64,000 bases of DNA from Luteimonas suaedae (GTDB lineage Bacteria > Pseudomonadota > Gammaproteobacteria > Xanthomonadales > Xanthomonadaceae), in NCBI RefSeq assembly GCF_008312895.1, contig NZ_VSSP01000006.1:1-64000 (forward strand), written 5' to 3'. Positions within the stretch are counted from its first letter, which is position 1; every line of letters begins with the position of its first letter. The notes under the pieces were generated by a model. The model did no database searches. It was not told the origin of the DNA and saw nothing but the letters and a program-made list of their open reading frames with translations. The translations under genes and the position numbers were made by a program. Positions 7,021-16,216 of the stretch are shown here, piece by piece.

Positions 7021-8184
7021 ATGCAGCGGCGCACGCTCAAGGCCTGGTTCCTGGTCCACAAGTGGACGAGCCTGGTGTGCACGGTGTTCCTGCTGTTGCT
7101 GTGCCTGACCGGCCTGCCGCTGATCTTCGGCCACGAGATCGGGCACCTGACCGGCGCCGAACCCGAGGTCGACGCTCCGGCCGAGGGTGCGCGGCCGATG
7201 GACATCGACGTACTGCTGCAAACCGCGCTCGACCGCTACCCGGGCGAGTTGCCGTTGTTCTTCGGCTGGTATCCGGACGACCCGCTGGTCTACGTCAACA
7301 CCGGCCCCACGCCGGACACGCCGCCGGCAAGCATGCATACCGTGGTGATGCACGCCTACACCGGCGAGGTGGTGCCGGCACCGCAGTTCAACGAAGGGGT
7401 GATGTGGCTGATCTACCGCCTGCATACCGACCTGTTCGCCGGGCTGCCTGGCACGCTGTTCCTGGGTGCGATGACGCTGCTGTTCGCGACCGCGATCGTC
7501 TCCGGCGTGGTGCTGTACGCGCCGTTTATGCGCAAGCTGCCGTTCGGCACGATCCGCACCGGCCGCGGCCGCCGGCTCGCCTGGCTGGACCTGCACAACG
7601 TGCTCGGCATCGTCACCCTGGCGTGGGCGCTGGTGGTCGGCCTGACCGGTGCGATCAACACCCTGGCCACGCCGCTGTCGCAGATGTGGCAGGCCGATGC
7701 GCTGGCGCAGCTGGCCGATGCCGATGCCGGCAACGGCCCTGCATCGCCGGCAGACCTGACCTCGCTCGCCGCGGCCGTGTCGCTGGCGCGGTCGAAGGCG
7801 CCGGACATGAAGCCGGCGTTCGTCAGCTTTCCGGGCACCGGGTACAGCGGCGACCGGCACCTGGGCGTCTTCCTGGTCGGCGACACGCCGCTCACCAGCC
7901 GCCTGTACTCGGCGGTGCTGGTGGATGCCGCGAACGGCAGCTTTGCCGGCATGCCGGCGCGGCCGGGCTACATCACCGCGTTGCTGGTCTCGCAGCCGCT
8001 GCACTTCGGCGACTACGGCGGTCTGCCACTGAAGATCGTCTGGGCGCTGCTCGACCTGATCACGATCGTGGTGCTGGTCAGCGGACTGGTGCTGTGGGTC
8101 CGGCGCGGATCGACGGAGTCGCGGGTCCGCGAACTCGAAGCCGCGCAGCGCGCCGGCCTGCTGGCGGGTGGTCGGCCGCGATGA
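7021..8184 (+). CDS. PepSY-associated transmembrane protein (iron uptake operon)
   Basis: 387 residues; the ATG follows the receptor stop after 2 bases. The N-terminus (LKAWFLVHKWTSLVCTVF) is the usual PepSY_TM start. Four membrane helices are visible (about residues 13-35, 140-165, 190-215 and 345-367), with periplasmic PepSY-like loops between them. The conserved HKW and DLHNVLG motifs carry histidines suited to haem or metal. Family members next to siderophore receptors are thought to reduce or release iron at the inner membrane; this is inferred from context. Confidence 0.87.
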   Translation: MQRRTLKAWFLVHKWTSLVCTVFLLLLCLTGLPLIFGHEIGHLTGAEPEVDAPAEGARPMDIDVLLQTALDRYPGELPLFFGWYPDDPLVYVNTGPTPDTPPASMHTVVMHAYTGEVVPAPQFNEGVMWLIYRLHTDLFAGLPGTLFLGAMTLLFATAIVSGVVLYAPFMRKLPFGTIRTGRGRRLAWLDLHNVLGIVTLAWALVVGLTGAINTLATPLSQMWQADALAQLADADAGNGPASPADLTSLAAAVSLARSKAPDMKPAFVSFPGTGYSGDRHLGVFLVGDTPLTSRLYSAVLVDAANGSFAGMPARPGYITALLVSQPLHFGDYGGLPLKIVWALLDLITIVVLVSGLVLWVRRGSTESRVRELEAAQRAGLLAGGRPR

Positions 8185-8351
8185 CCGGTATCGAGACCCG
8201 CCGCATCTTCGCGGTGCCGGCGCTGCTGGCGCTGGTCAGCAGCATCGGCCTGGTCAGCGGACTGCTCGGCGACGGCGTGTGGGATGCGGTGTCGTGGGTC
8301 GCGCTCGGCACGGTCGTGGTGGTCGCCGCACGTGCATGGTGGCGGCGTTAG
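8181..8351 (+). CDS. Small two-helix membrane protein of the siderophore operon
   Basis: 56 residues; the ATG overlaps the PepSY stop by 4 bases (ATGA). Two hydrophobic helices (about residues 10-30 and 34-52) and a basic end (ARAWWRR). Function unknown. The translational coupling indicates that it belongs to the iron-uptake operon. Confidence 0.7.
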   Translation: MTGIETRRIFAVPALLALVSSIGLVSGLLGDGVWDAVSWVALGTVVVVAARAWWRR

Positions 8352-8360
8352 ACGCCGTAA

Positions 8361-8531
8361 GGACGACATTTCACTGGGCGGCTGGCGGCAACGGCCACCG
8401 GTTATGAACTCAGGGACCATGTTCGCGTGGAGTTCGCGCCGAATTCCGGCGAGGTCCTTGGCTTCGAAGCCGAGGGCGAAAGGATCAAGGGCCTTTCGTT
8501 CGAGGGGATGGGGTTCGCCAAGACGCGATAG
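8361..8531 (+). pseudogene. Gene remnant, C-terminal fragment
   Basis: Between an in-frame TAA (8358-8360) and a TAG (8529-8531) the frame reads as normal protein: GYELRDHVRVEFAPNSGEVL continuing through GFEAEGERIKGLSFEG to GMGFAKTR. It has no start codon, ribosome site or upstream part. The composition (alternating strands, E/G/F-rich) looks like the last 50 residues of a real enzyme, perhaps a beta-lactamase-type hydrolase C-terminal strand domain, but I cannot name it. Likely the tail of a deleted gene. Confidence 0.4.
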
Positions 8532-8616
8532 GCGAAGGGTCGGAGGCGGGCCTCCTGCGCCAATCCCGGATCGTCCGCCATACACTGCAGGCCTGCTCGC
8601 CTGTCCCGGACGCCCG

Positions 8617-9996
8617 ATGCGCCTATTCCTGCTGCCCGCCCTGCTGCTCGCCATCGCCCCCGCGCTTGCGCAACCCGTTCCTGCCGAGGACGCGCATGCG
8701 CGCGCGATCGCAGCCGGCTACAAGGCGCTGACGCTCTGCAGCGCGCACTTCAGCGCGGGGCGCAGCCAGGCGCAGGTGGAGGCGTTCGAGTTGCGCGGGA
8801 TCTATCCGGAGTACGACGCGCTGGTACAGGCGCTGCCCGCCCGGATCGATCCGCAGCAACGCACGGTCTCGGTGCCGTTCGATCCGCAGCTGCCGCCGCG
8901 GATTGCGGCCTGGCGCCCGAACCTGGGGTGCGCGCAGCTGCCGATCGGGGCCGATGCCGGCGCGGCGACGCGGTTGCCGCGCTTCGATACCCCGGCGCCC
9001 GACCTGGACGCGCGGCCATGGCCTCTGGGTGAGCGCGATGCCACTGCAACCGTGGCCGGCGATGCGCGGGCGCTGGAGCGGGCCGTTGCCGCGGCGTTCG
9101 ATCCGACGCGTTTCGGCGAAGGGCATGCCACCACCGGCGTGGTGGTGCTGCAGGATGGAAAGATCGTCGCCGAGCGCTACCGCGACGGCTTCGGTCCGCA
9201 CGTGGCGCAGCGCACCTGGTCGGTCGCCAAGAGCCTGGCGGGTGCGCTGGTCGGCGTGGCCGCGGCGCAGGGGCTGCTGGATCCGGCACAACCGGCGCCG
9301 GTGCCGGAGTGGCAGCGAGCCGGCGATCCGCGCGCGGCCATCACCGCCGACCAGCTGCTGCGGATGGCCAGCGGCCTGTATAGCGATACCGCCGGCAACC
9401 GGACCGATGCGTTGTACTTCGGCGGTGCCACCGTGGCCGAAGCCGCTGCCGGCTGGCCGCTGCAAGCGCCGCCAGGCACTGTTTTCCGCTATGCGAACAA
9501 CGACATCGTGCTCGCCATCCATGCCTTGCGCGCTGCGACCGGCGACGATGCGCGCGCACTGGCGCGCCCGTACACGGACCTGTTCTGGCCGCTGGGCATG
9601 ACCCGCACCCATGCCGAGACCGACTGGCAGGGCGGCTTCGTGCTGTCGAGCCAGGTGTGGTCGACCGCGCGCGACCTCGCCCGCTTCGGCCTGCTCTACC
9701 AGGACGACGGCGTGTTCGGCGGCCGCCGCCTGCTGCCGGAGGGCTGGGTGCGGGATGCGACCGCACCGTCCGGCCCGCAGCCCGACGGCGAGTTCGGCTA
9801 TGGCGCGACGCTCTGGCTGCTGCAACGCTCGCCGGGCGTTCCGCCCGACACCTTCGCCGCGTTCGGCAACCGCGGCCAGTACGTGGTGGTGGTGCCGGCA
9901 CGCAAGGTGGTGATCGTGCGCCGTGGCGAGGACCCGGCCGGCCACCGCTTCGACATCGCCGGCTTCGTCGCCGAGGTGCTGGCTGCGCTGGATTGA
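8617..9996 (+). CDS. Serine hydrolase, beta-lactamase/PBP-like, secreted
   Basis: 459 residues from ATG 8617 with signal peptide MRLFLLPALLLAIAPALA. A 120-residue N-terminal extension precedes the catalytic domain. The SxxK motif is SVAK (Ser202, Lys205) in RTWSVAKSLAGALVG; the YxN motif is Y292-A-N294 in FRYANND; a GNRGQYVVV segment near the end takes the place of the KTG box. This is the class C beta-lactamase-related serine hydrolase fold (COG1680). Such periplasmic enzymes are usually esterases or peptidases rather than resistance enzymes. Monocistronic. Confidence 0.88.
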   Translation: MRLFLLPALLLAIAPALAQPVPAEDAHARAIAAGYKALTLCSAHFSAGRSQAQVEAFELRGIYPEYDALVQALPARIDPQQRTVSVPFDPQLPPRIAAWRPNLGCAQLPIGADAGAATRLPRFDTPAPDLDARPWPLGERDATATVAGDARALERAVAAAFDPTRFGEGHATTGVVVLQDGKIVAERYRDGFGPHVAQRTWSVAKSLAGALVGVAAAQGLLDPAQPAPVPEWQRAGDPRAAITADQLLRMASGLYSDTAGNRTDALYFGGATVAEAAAGWPLQAPPGTVFRYANNDIVLAIHALRAATGDDARALARPYTDLFWPLGMTRTHAETDWQGGFVLSSQVWSTARDLARFGLLYQDDGVFGGRRLLPEGWVRDATAPSGPQPDGEFGYGATLWLLQRSPGVPPDTFAAFGNRGQYVVVVPARKVVIVRRGEDPAGHRFDIAGFVAEVLAALD

Positions 9997-10061
9997 TCCA
10001 GGCGCGAGGGCGCATCGCACCGCGTGGCTGGCGATCGCGATCGCGGGCCGCTGCCGGCGCA

Positions 10062-10409
10062 TCAGCCGCCATGCGCGAGGCGCGAATCCTCCGGTGCCTG
10101 CGTGCGGTCGTGCATGCCGTAGTCGCGCAGCACGTGCGCCACGCGAAGGCGGTAGTCGGTGAAGATCGATCGCCGGCCCATGTCCTGGATCCGGCGATGC
10201 GATTCGAGGTTGCGCCACGCGCGGACGGCCTCCTCGTCGCGCCAATACGACAGCGACAGCAGCTTGTCGGGGCGGGCAAGACTCTGAAAGCGCTCGATCG
10301 AGAGAAAACCGTCGATGTCATCGAGCAGCGGTCGCAGGCGTTCGGCCGCATCCAGGTAGGCCGGCTGCCGGTCCGGGCGCAGCTCGAGCTCGAAGAGGAC
10401 CGCGATCAT
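10062..10409 (-). CDS. Antibiotic biosynthesis monooxygenase (ABM) family protein
   Basis: 115 residues, start at 10409. [38 protein letters not shown] and [18 protein letters not shown] are the ferredoxin-like ABM pattern. Related small proteins are haem-degrading or quinol monooxygenases, or simple dimeric binding proteins. Its start overlaps the stop of the upstream NIPSNAP gene by 4 bases, so the two are co-translated. Confidence 0.85.
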   Translation of the reverse strand: MIAVLFELELRPDRQPAYLDAAERLRPLLDDIDGFLSIERFQSLARPDKLLSLSYWRDEEAVRAWRNLESHRRIQDMGRRSIFTDYRLRVAHVLRDYGMHDRTQAPEDSRLAHGG

Positions 10410-10750
10410 GGCGTGGTTCCCGTCGTGGCGGAACGATGGAACGTGCCGTCGACGATTTCCAACCAGCTGCGCTCCTCGCGAAGGATGAAGCGTCGGTCTC
10501 GGGCGAAGTCGAAGTTCTCGCGACCTTCCGGATCGGCCTTGAGCCGGGCGCGGTAGGCCTCGTAGCCGGCGAGGGTATCGAAGGCGACCAGCCCCCAGGC
10601 GATGTCGTTGCTGCCCTCGTGCGGCAGGAAGTAGCCGATCAGCTCGCCTCCGCAACGCGGGATCACACGGCCCCAGCGCTCGGCGTAGGCCTGGAACGCC
10701 TCGCGCTGGAACGGATCGATCCGGTAGCGGATCAGGCAGGCGATTCGCAT
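10406..10750 (-). CDS. NIPSNAP family protein
   Basis: 114 residues, start at 10750. [40 protein letters not shown] and the closing [15 protein letters not shown] match the NIPSNAP dimeric alpha/beta-barrel family. First gene of a two-gene unit with the ABM protein, divergent from an ArsR-type regulator. Function unknown. Confidence 0.85.
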   Translation of the reverse strand: MRIACLIRYRIDPFQREAFQAYAERWGRVIPRCGGELIGYFLPHEGSNDIAWGLVAFDTLAGYEAYRARLKADPEGRENFDFARDRRFILREERSWLEIVDGTFHRSATTGTTP

Positions 10751-10802
10751 CGTTCGGCTCCGGTGAGGTGGCATCGACGACCATACGGTCCGCAGGCGGC
10801 CT

Positions 10803-10826
10803 ATGCTTCGCCCGGGACCGAAGCAT
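10803..10826. promoter_or_regulatory. Candidate operator of the ArsR-type regulator
   Basis: Perfect inverted repeat ATGCTTCG-N8-CGAAGCAT (10803-10810 and 10819-10826), with CCCGGG in the spacer. It lies in the 105-base divergent region between the NIPSNAP gene and the regulator gene, 30 bases before the latter. Both the dyad and the position fit autoregulation plus control of the divergent pair. Confidence 0.55.
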
Positions 10827-10855
10827 TGCCGACGGGCGCGTCGCAGGATCACCGC

Positions 10856-11566
10856 ATGGACACCGCAGCCAGCCTCAACCGCATCGCCGCGCTGATCGGG
10901 GAGCGCGCACGCATCGACATCCTGATGGCGCTCATGGCCGGACGCGCCCTGACGGCGACCGAACTGGCCGACGTCGCCGGCATTGCGCGGCCGACGGCCA
11001 GCGCACATCTCTCCGCGCTGGCCGATGCTCGCCTGGTCTGTATGGAGAAGCAGGGGCGGCATCGCTATTTCCGGCTTGCGGGCGAGGACGTGGCAAGCTT
11101 GCTGGAAGGACTGATGGGCGTGGCCTATCGCACGGATGCCCCGGGGGTGCACACGGGTCCTCGTGATCCGGGCCTCAGGCAGGCGCGCGTGTGCTACGAC
11201 CACCTGGCAGGCGAATGGGGTGTCCGCATCCATGACAGCTTCATGCGCCGTGGATTTTTGTCGACAGGGGAAGCCGGCCTGCAGCTCACTGCCGTCGGTG
11301 CCGGCTTTCTGCACGAGGCGGGGATCGACCTTGATGCGCGGCCTGGTTCGCGCCGCGTGATGTGCCGGTCGTGTCTCGACTGGAGCGAGCGGCGCCACCA
11401 TCTGGCCGGCGTACTCGGCGCGGTGCTGTTGACGCGCTTCCTGGAGCAGGGCTGGTTCCGGCGGGCACGGAACTCGCGTGCGCTCAGGGTGACGTCGCGG
11501 GGGCAGCGCGAACTCGTCCGGTTCGTCGGGTCCGACGGTCTTGCCTCGCCAGCACGAGCGGATTGA
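10856..11566 (+). CDS. ArsR/winged-helix transcriptional regulator
   Basis: 236 residues, ATG 10856. The N-terminal 85 residues are an ArsR-type winged helix ([20 protein letters not shown], then [20 protein letters not shown] and the wing [12 protein letters not shown]). The C-terminal 150 residues contain [20 protein letters not shown], a Cys-x2-Cys that could bind a metal, in an otherwise unassigned domain common to this longer subgroup. It probably controls the divergent NIPSNAP/ABM genes through the palindrome at 10803-10826. Confidence 0.88.
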   Translation: MDTAASLNRIAALIGERARIDILMALMAGRALTATELADVAGIARPTASAHLSALADARLVCMEKQGRHRYFRLAGEDVASLLEGLMGVAYRTDAPGVHTGPRDPGLRQARVCYDHLAGEWGVRIHDSFMRRGFLSTGEAGLQLTAVGAGFLHEAGIDLDARPGSRRVMCRSCLDWSERRHHLAGVLGAVLLTRFLEQGWFRRARNSRALRVTSRGQRELVRFVGSDGLASPARAD

Positions 11567-11608
11567 GCCGGATCGGCCTCGCGCACGAGCTTTGACTCGC
11601 CCGCGTCC

Positions 11609-11635
11609 GCACGGCCGGCCGCATGCCGGCCGTGC
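11609..11635. terminator. Bidirectional terminator hairpin
   Basis: GCACGGCCGGC-N5-GCCGGCCGTGC is a perfect 11-base-pair stem. It lies between the convergent regulator gene (ends 11566) and DUF885 gene (ends 11656). There is no clear T-run on either side. Confidence 0.65.
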
Positions 11636-11655
11636 GTCGGGGTTGAAGGTCGCGC

Positions 11656-13527
11656 TCAGCCCGCCTTCTTCTCCGCGATCCACTGGTCCACGCGCCGCTC
11701 CAGCAGGTCCAGCGGCATGGCGCCGCCGCCGAGGACGGTGTCGTGGAAGCCGCCGATGTCGAAGCGGTCACCGAGTTCGGCTTCGGCCTTCCGGCGCAGT
11801 TCCTGGATCTTGATCATGCCGACCTTATACGCGGTGGCCTGGCCCGGCATGATCAGGTAGCGCCGCACCTCGGAGCGAACCGCGGCCGACGGGATCGAGC
11901 TGTTCGCGCTGAAGTAGTCCACCGCCTGCTGCTCGGTCCAGCCCTTGGCGTGCATGCCGGTGTCCACCACCAGGCGGATCGCGCGCCACATCTCCGAGGT
12001 CAGGCGGCCGTATTCGGAGTACGGGTCCTGGTAGGTGCCCGGCATCTCCTTGGCCAGCCATTCCGAGTACAGGCCCCAGCCTTCGGCGTAGGCGGTGCTG
12101 GAGTACTGCGTACGGAAGGTGGGCACGCCCTCGAGCTCTTGCGCGATCGAGATCTGCATATGGTGGCCGGGCAGGCCCTCGTGGTAGGCGATCACCTCCA
12201 GCTCCGGCTTCGGCATGGCATTCATGTCCGACAGGTGCGCGTAGTAGATGCCGGGACGCGAGCCGTCCGGGGTGCCGGGGAAGTAGTGCTGCGCAGCGCC
12301 GTCCTGCTCGCGGAACGGCTCGACGCGCTTGACCACCAGTTCCGCCTTCGGCAGCAGACCGAAATAGTCGGGCAGGTGCTGCTTGATGTTGTCGATGGCG
12401 GCGGTGGCCTGGTCGATATAGGCCTGCCGGCCCTCGTCGGTATTCGGGAACTTGAAGCGTGGATCGGTATGGATGAACTTGAAGAAGGCCTGCAGGTCGC
12501 CGTCGAACTCGACCCGCTCCTTGAGCGCCTCCATTTCGCCACGGATGCGTGCCACCTCGTCCAGGCCGAGCTGGTGGATCTCGTCGGCGCTCATGTCGGT
12601 GGTGGTGTTCTCGCGCAGCTGGTAGGCGTAGTAGTCCGCGCCGTTGCGATGGGTGGTGCCCACGCCTGTCGGGTTCTCCAGCGCGTCGGGCAGCGTCTCC
12701 TCGCTCCAGGCGATCACGCGCCCGTAGGCGGGCTGTATCTGTTCCACCAGTACCGTGCGCGCCTGCTGCTTGAGTGCGTCCGCGCGCTCGGCGGTGATGG
12801 CCTCGCTCTCGACCAGCGCATCGGCCTTGGCCTGCAGGTCGGCCCACAGGGCGCTGTCTTCGCCGTCCCCGTGTTCATCGAAGGGCGCGCCGGCCACGAC
12901 CTTGCGCGACTGCTCGATCACGCCCTCGAGGGCGAACTTCGGTGGGCGGATGTCTTGTGCCGCGGCCGCGCGTCCGCGCTCGATCAGCTGGTCGAACAGC
13001 CGTGGCAGCGCCTCTAGGCGCGCGATGTAGGCGAGGTAGTCCTGTTCGTTCTCGACCTTGTGGAAGTTGATCAGGAACGTCGGCAGGAAGCTGTTCATGC
13101 CGTTCATCTGGTCGAATGCATAACCGTCGAGGAAGAACGGCTCGCCGTCGCGGGCGCTGTCGTACTGGTACTTCCACAGGTCCCACGACAGCTTGGCGTC
13201 ATCGTCGAGCTGGTCGTAGTCGAAGTTGGATTCCATCTGCTGCACCGAAGCCTCCAGCCAGGCCAGCTGCTTGCGTGCGGCCTCCTCGGAGACGTCGTCC
13301 AGCTGGTCGTACAGGTCCTTGCGGCCGAGGAAGGTCAACCGCATCGGGCTGAACTGCAGCAGTTCCTCGTATTGGGTCTCGAACCAGGCGTTGAGGCGCG
13401 CGGACTCGCTCTCGGCCTGCTGCGTGGTGCCGGCGCCGGTGGCGGCGGTGGTATCGGCCGGTTGCGGCGAACAGGCCGCCAGGGCCAGTGCAAGCGCCAG
13501 GGCGCTGCAGGCGAACGCGCTTCGCAT
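11656..13527 (-). CDS. DUF885 family lipoprotein, putative metallopeptidase
   Basis: 623 residues, start 13527. Lipobox LALAAC in the signal peptide (lipidated Cys about residue 19). The DUF885 domain fills the rest. [10 protein letters not shown] is the gluzincin-like HExxH-related motif of the family, with a downstream Glu in [13 protein letters not shown] as probable third zinc ligand. Xanthomonad genomes carry several copies of this family; peptide or carboxylate hydrolysis at the periplasmic side of a membrane is expected. Monocistronic; the terminator at 11609-11635 serves it. Confidence 0.9.
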   Translation of the reverse strand: MRSAFACSALALALALAACSPQPADTTAATGAGTTQQAESESARLNAWFETQYEELLQFSPMRLTFLGRKDLYDQLDDVSEEAARKQLAWLEASVQQMESNFDYDQLDDDAKLSWDLWKYQYDSARDGEPFFLDGYAFDQMNGMNSFLPTFLINFHKVENEQDYLAYIARLEALPRLFDQLIERGRAAAAQDIRPPKFALEGVIEQSRKVVAGAPFDEHGDGEDSALWADLQAKADALVESEAITAERADALKQQARTVLVEQIQPAYGRVIAWSEETLPDALENPTGVGTTHRNGADYYAYQLRENTTTDMSADEIHQLGLDEVARIRGEMEALKERVEFDGDLQAFFKFIHTDPRFKFPNTDEGRQAYIDQATAAIDNIKQHLPDYFGLLPKAELVVKRVEPFREQDGAAQHYFPGTPDGSRPGIYYAHLSDMNAMPKPELEVIAYHEGLPGHHMQISIAQELEGVPTFRTQYSSTAYAEGWGLYSEWLAKEMPGTYQDPYSEYGRLTSEMWRAIRLVVDTGMHAKGWTEQQAVDYFSANSSIPSAAVRSEVRRYLIMPGQATAYKVGMIKIQELRRKAEAELGDRFDIGGFHDTVLGGGAMPLDLLERRVDQWIAEKKAG

Positions 13528-13694
13528 GGAATCTTCTCCTCGGGTTGGATGGGCGCCATTCTGCCCCGCGGGCGGGGCGAAGGCCCGTGCAGGATGTCAT
13601 GTTGCGATCGTTGCCCGGCCGCGGCGAACCATGGCGGGTCGTCGGAACGAGCAGATGTCCAGGTAGCATAGCGTCGGGGACGAATGCTTCGTTC

Positions 13695-13836
13695 GTAGGA
13701 GCGCGCCATGCGCGCGATGCCGCGAGCATGGCGCCGTCCGGAAATTCCGGTGACCGGCGCGCCTGTCGATCCGGAATCGTGGCATCCACTGGCTCCGGCC
13801 GCCACCCGCGGCATCGCGCGCATGGCGCGCTCCTAC
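13695..13836. repeat. REP doublet (BIME-like element) 1
   Basis: Two inverted copies of a 30-base REP unit beginning GTAGGAGCGCGCCATGCG: 13695-13724 forward and 13807-13836 as its reverse complement. They flank about 80 bases containing smaller hairpins. A second doublet with the same outer units stands at 47290-47432. This is the only content seen in the 353-base gap 13528-13880, apart from the promoter region of the DUF885 gene. Such units are mobilised by RAYT transposases; none is in the window. Confidence 0.85.
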
Positions 13837-13880
13837 GGATCACCTGGCCGATGCGTGGAAGGTTCCTGTAGGCCGGAGCC

Positions 13881-14942
13881 TCAGGCCAACACTTTCTCCT
13901 GGTCCTCCTCCTCGGCCCCGGCATCGGAGGGGGGCGGGGCCTTGCCGCCGCTCTTGCCGATCTGGGCCGAGATCGCGGCCGCGGAGGCCTGCTCCGCCTG
14001 CATGCAGCGCGCGCGTGCGTCGGGGCACAGGATCTGCATGTAGTCGGCGTCGAAGCTCAGCCGTTCGACCAGGAAGTCGACGAACGCGCGAACCTTGGGC
14101 GAGGTCACCTGGCCACGCGGAAACACCGCGTTGAGTTCGAACTCGGGGCCGGTCCAGCCGGCGAGCACCCGGCGCAGGTAGCCCTGTTCGGCGTAGGCCT
14201 TGATGCTGATGTCGGCGGCCAGCATCAGGCCTTCGCCGCAGAGCAGGGCGCCGCGCAGGCCGGCCGGATCATTGGCCACCAGCACTGGATCGATGCGGTA
14301 TTCGATACTCTGCTGGCCGTCGCTCAGCGGCCAGAAATAATGGCCGTTGCGATGCATCTTCTGCATGCCGAGGGTGCGGTGGTGCAGCAGGTCGTCGGGA
14401 TGCAGCGGCTCGCCGTGGCGCTCGATGTAGCTTGGGCTGGCGTAGACCTGGGTGCGGAGCACCGCCAGCCGGCGCGCCACCAGATTGGAGTCGGGCAGGG
14501 TGCCCACGCGCAGGGCGACGTCGATCTCGCGGTCGATCAGGTCCAGCGGCTCGTTGCTCAGCAGCATCTCCACCCGCACCTCGGGATGGCGCGCGTGGAA
14601 TTCGCCGAGCAGCGGTGCGATCCGTTCGATCCCGAGCGAATACGGCGTAGTCAACCGCAGCCAGCCGCGCGGCCCGCCCTGCAGCTGGGTCACCGCGCTC
14701 TCGGCCTCGGCCAGGTCGCGGGCGATCTTCTGGCAGTGCTCGTAGTAGATGTTGCCGGCCTCGGTGAGCCCGAGTTTGCGGGTCGTACGATGTAGCAGCT
14801 GCGCGCCCAGGCGCGTTTCCAGTTCCTGCACCTTGCGGCTGACGGTAGTCTTGGGCAGGCGCAGGGTGCGCGCCGCGGCGATGAAGCTGCCCTGTTCCAC
14901 CACCTTGACGAAGATGATGGTGTCGTTGAGGTCGCGGGCCAT
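13881..14942 (-). CDS. LysR-family transcriptional regulator
   Basis: 353 residues from 14942; frames open further upstream lack a plausible start. The winged helix is at residues 5-65 (FVKVVEQGSFIAAARTLRLP, KTTVSRKVQELETRLGAQLL), followed by the usual effector domain. A 50-residue tail, unusual for the family, contains Cys and acidic runs (GAEEEDQEKVLA). It is divergent from the SDR/RND efflux operon and is the obvious regulator, in the manner of MexT with mexEF-oprN. Confidence 0.9.
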   Translation of the reverse strand: MARDLNDTIIFVKVVEQGSFIAAARTLRLPKTTVSRKVQELETRLGAQLLHRTTRKLGLTEAGNIYYEHCQKIARDLAEAESAVTQLQGGPRGWLRLTTPYSLGIERIAPLLGEFHARHPEVRVEMLLSNEPLDLIDREIDVALRVGTLPDSNLVARRLAVLRTQVYASPSYIERHGEPLHPDDLLHHRTLGMQKMHRNGHYFWPLSDGQQSIEYRIDPVLVANDPAGLRGALLCGEGLMLAADISIKAYAEQGYLRRVLAGWTGPEFELNAVFPRGQVTSPKVRAFVDFLVERLSFDADYMQILCPDARARCMQAEQASAAAISAQIGKSGGKAPPPSDAGAEEEDQEKVLA

Positions 14943-14981
14943 CTTGGTCGGCTCCGAATGGGGGAAAGAGGGGGAGAGGTT

Positions 14982-15020
14982 CCGGTCCCTCATTGGACCG
15001 GCACAGGGACAATTATTCCC
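14982..15020. promoter_or_regulatory. Candidate LysR-type operator region (regulator side)
   Basis: CCGGTCC-N6-GGACCGG (14982-15001) is a perfect 7-base-arm dyad. It is followed by GGGACAATTATTCCC (15006-15020), a near-palindrome with the T-N11-A geometry of LysR boxes. The pair sits 40-78 bases upstream of the LysR gene start. Confidence 0.45.
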
Positions 15021-15295
15021 TCATTCAGGGGCTAATCAAGTGCAGGGGCGATCTTTATCGTAGCGGCACGTTTTCGAAAGAGCCGCGCCATGCAGTTCCA
15101 CACCGCTTCCGAGCCGCGCCGCCAGGATCCCTCGCCGGGCTTCGCAGTGATACCGGGGTTCCGCCTTTTTCGCCTGCGCGATCAAGTGCTTGGCGGTTCC
15201 GCCGGATCTCGTTCCGGGGGGCTCGGCCGTGCCCGCGCCGGGGCGCCCGGTTACCACGCCCGGGGCTTCGCGGGTCGGCAATTGGTGTCGATCCT

Positions 15296-15310
15296 GGGAG
15301 AAATAATCCC
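15296..15310. promoter_or_regulatory. Second candidate LysR box before the SDR gene
   Basis: GGGAGAAATAATCCC resembles the GGGACAATTATTCCC element at 15006-15020 and lies 12 bases before the SDR start. Two related boxes, one near each divergent gene, are typical of LysR control. Nothing else was recognised in the rest of this 380-base spacer. Confidence 0.4.
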
Positions 15311-15322
15311 GGAGCGGGGACA

Positions 15323-16216
15323 ATGAGCCGGACACCGCTGCTGCTGGTGCTGGGCGCGACCGGCTGTGCCGGGCGCGGCGTGGTCGAGGCTGCGGTCGCC
15401 GCCGGCCGCGCGGTGCTCGCGGTGGCCGAGGACGCAGCCGCGCTGCAGGCGCTGCGGCAGCAATATCCGCAGGCCGACCTGGACATGCTGGCCGCGCCGC
15501 TGCGCAGCGACGGCGACGCCGCCGCGCTCGCCGAGGCGGTGCGCGACGGCGGCCGCCACCTGCAGGCGGTCATCGCCACGATCGGTGGCGAGGGCGCCAG
15601 TGGGCGCCTGCTGGACCAGCCGGCGGAAGTGCTGCGCAACACCCTCGACCAGGACCTGCTGCCGCACCTGGTCGCCGCACGCCATCTGTTCCCGCTGCTG
15701 CCGGCCAGCCAGCACACCCGTTACCTGCTGGTCGGCGGGCCCGGCGGCGGTTATCCCTGGGCCGGCTATGGCCATCGCTCGATCGCCGCCGCGGCGCTGC
15801 GAATGCTGGCGCGGGTGCTGCACGAGGAAGCCCGCCGCGAAGGCATCCGGGTGCAACTGCTGTCGGTCGACGCGCCACTGCGCGGCGCCGACAGCGACGT
15901 CCACGCCTGCGCCGAATGGCCGCAGGCGGCCGCAGTCGGCCGTCGCGCGCTGGCGCTGCTGGAGCGCGACGCGCCGGCGCGCGGCGGCATGCCCGCGATC
16001 GTCGACTACGCCGCCACCGCCGCCTTGACCTCGAGCAAGGTCGAGGTTGCATCCTCCTTGCCGATGCGCTCCTCCCCACCGGGCGTGCGCGCCGCCGACG
16101 CCGCATTGCGGGCGGCACCCGACGTGCCGGCCCGCGACCTGCAGGACGCGCGCGACCTGCTCGACACCTTTCGTTCTTTCCCCCATCCAGGACACCGCCA
16201 CGATGAACATTCTTGA
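15323..16216 (+). CDS. SDR/NAD(P)-binding protein of the efflux operon
   Basis: 297 residues, ATG 15323 after GGAGCGGGG. LLLVLGATGCAGRGVVEAAV is a Rossmann GxxGxxG motif (GATGCAG). The middle has VIATIGGEGASG and YGHRSIAAAALRMLARVLHE, with Y/K-type SDR geometry but a degenerate catalytic Tyr-xxx-Lys (YGHRS). The last 40 residues are poorly conserved and overlap the adaptor gene by 14 bases. Possibly an atypical SDR that modifies or senses an electrophile exported by the pump, but that is inference. Confidence 0.75.
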   Translation: MSRTPLLLVLGATGCAGRGVVEAAVAAGRAVLAVAEDAAALQALRQQYPQADLDMLAAPLRSDGDAAALAEAVRDGGRHLQAVIATIGGEGASGRLLDQPAEVLRNTLDQDLLPHLVAARHLFPLLPASQHTRYLLVGGPGGGYPWAGYGHRSIAAAALRMLARVLHEEARREGIRVQLLSVDAPLRGADSDVHACAEWPQAAAVGRRALALLERDAPARGGMPAIVDYAATAALTSSKVEVASSLPMRSSPPGVRAADAALRAAPDVPARDLQDARDLLDTFRSFPHPGHRHDEHS

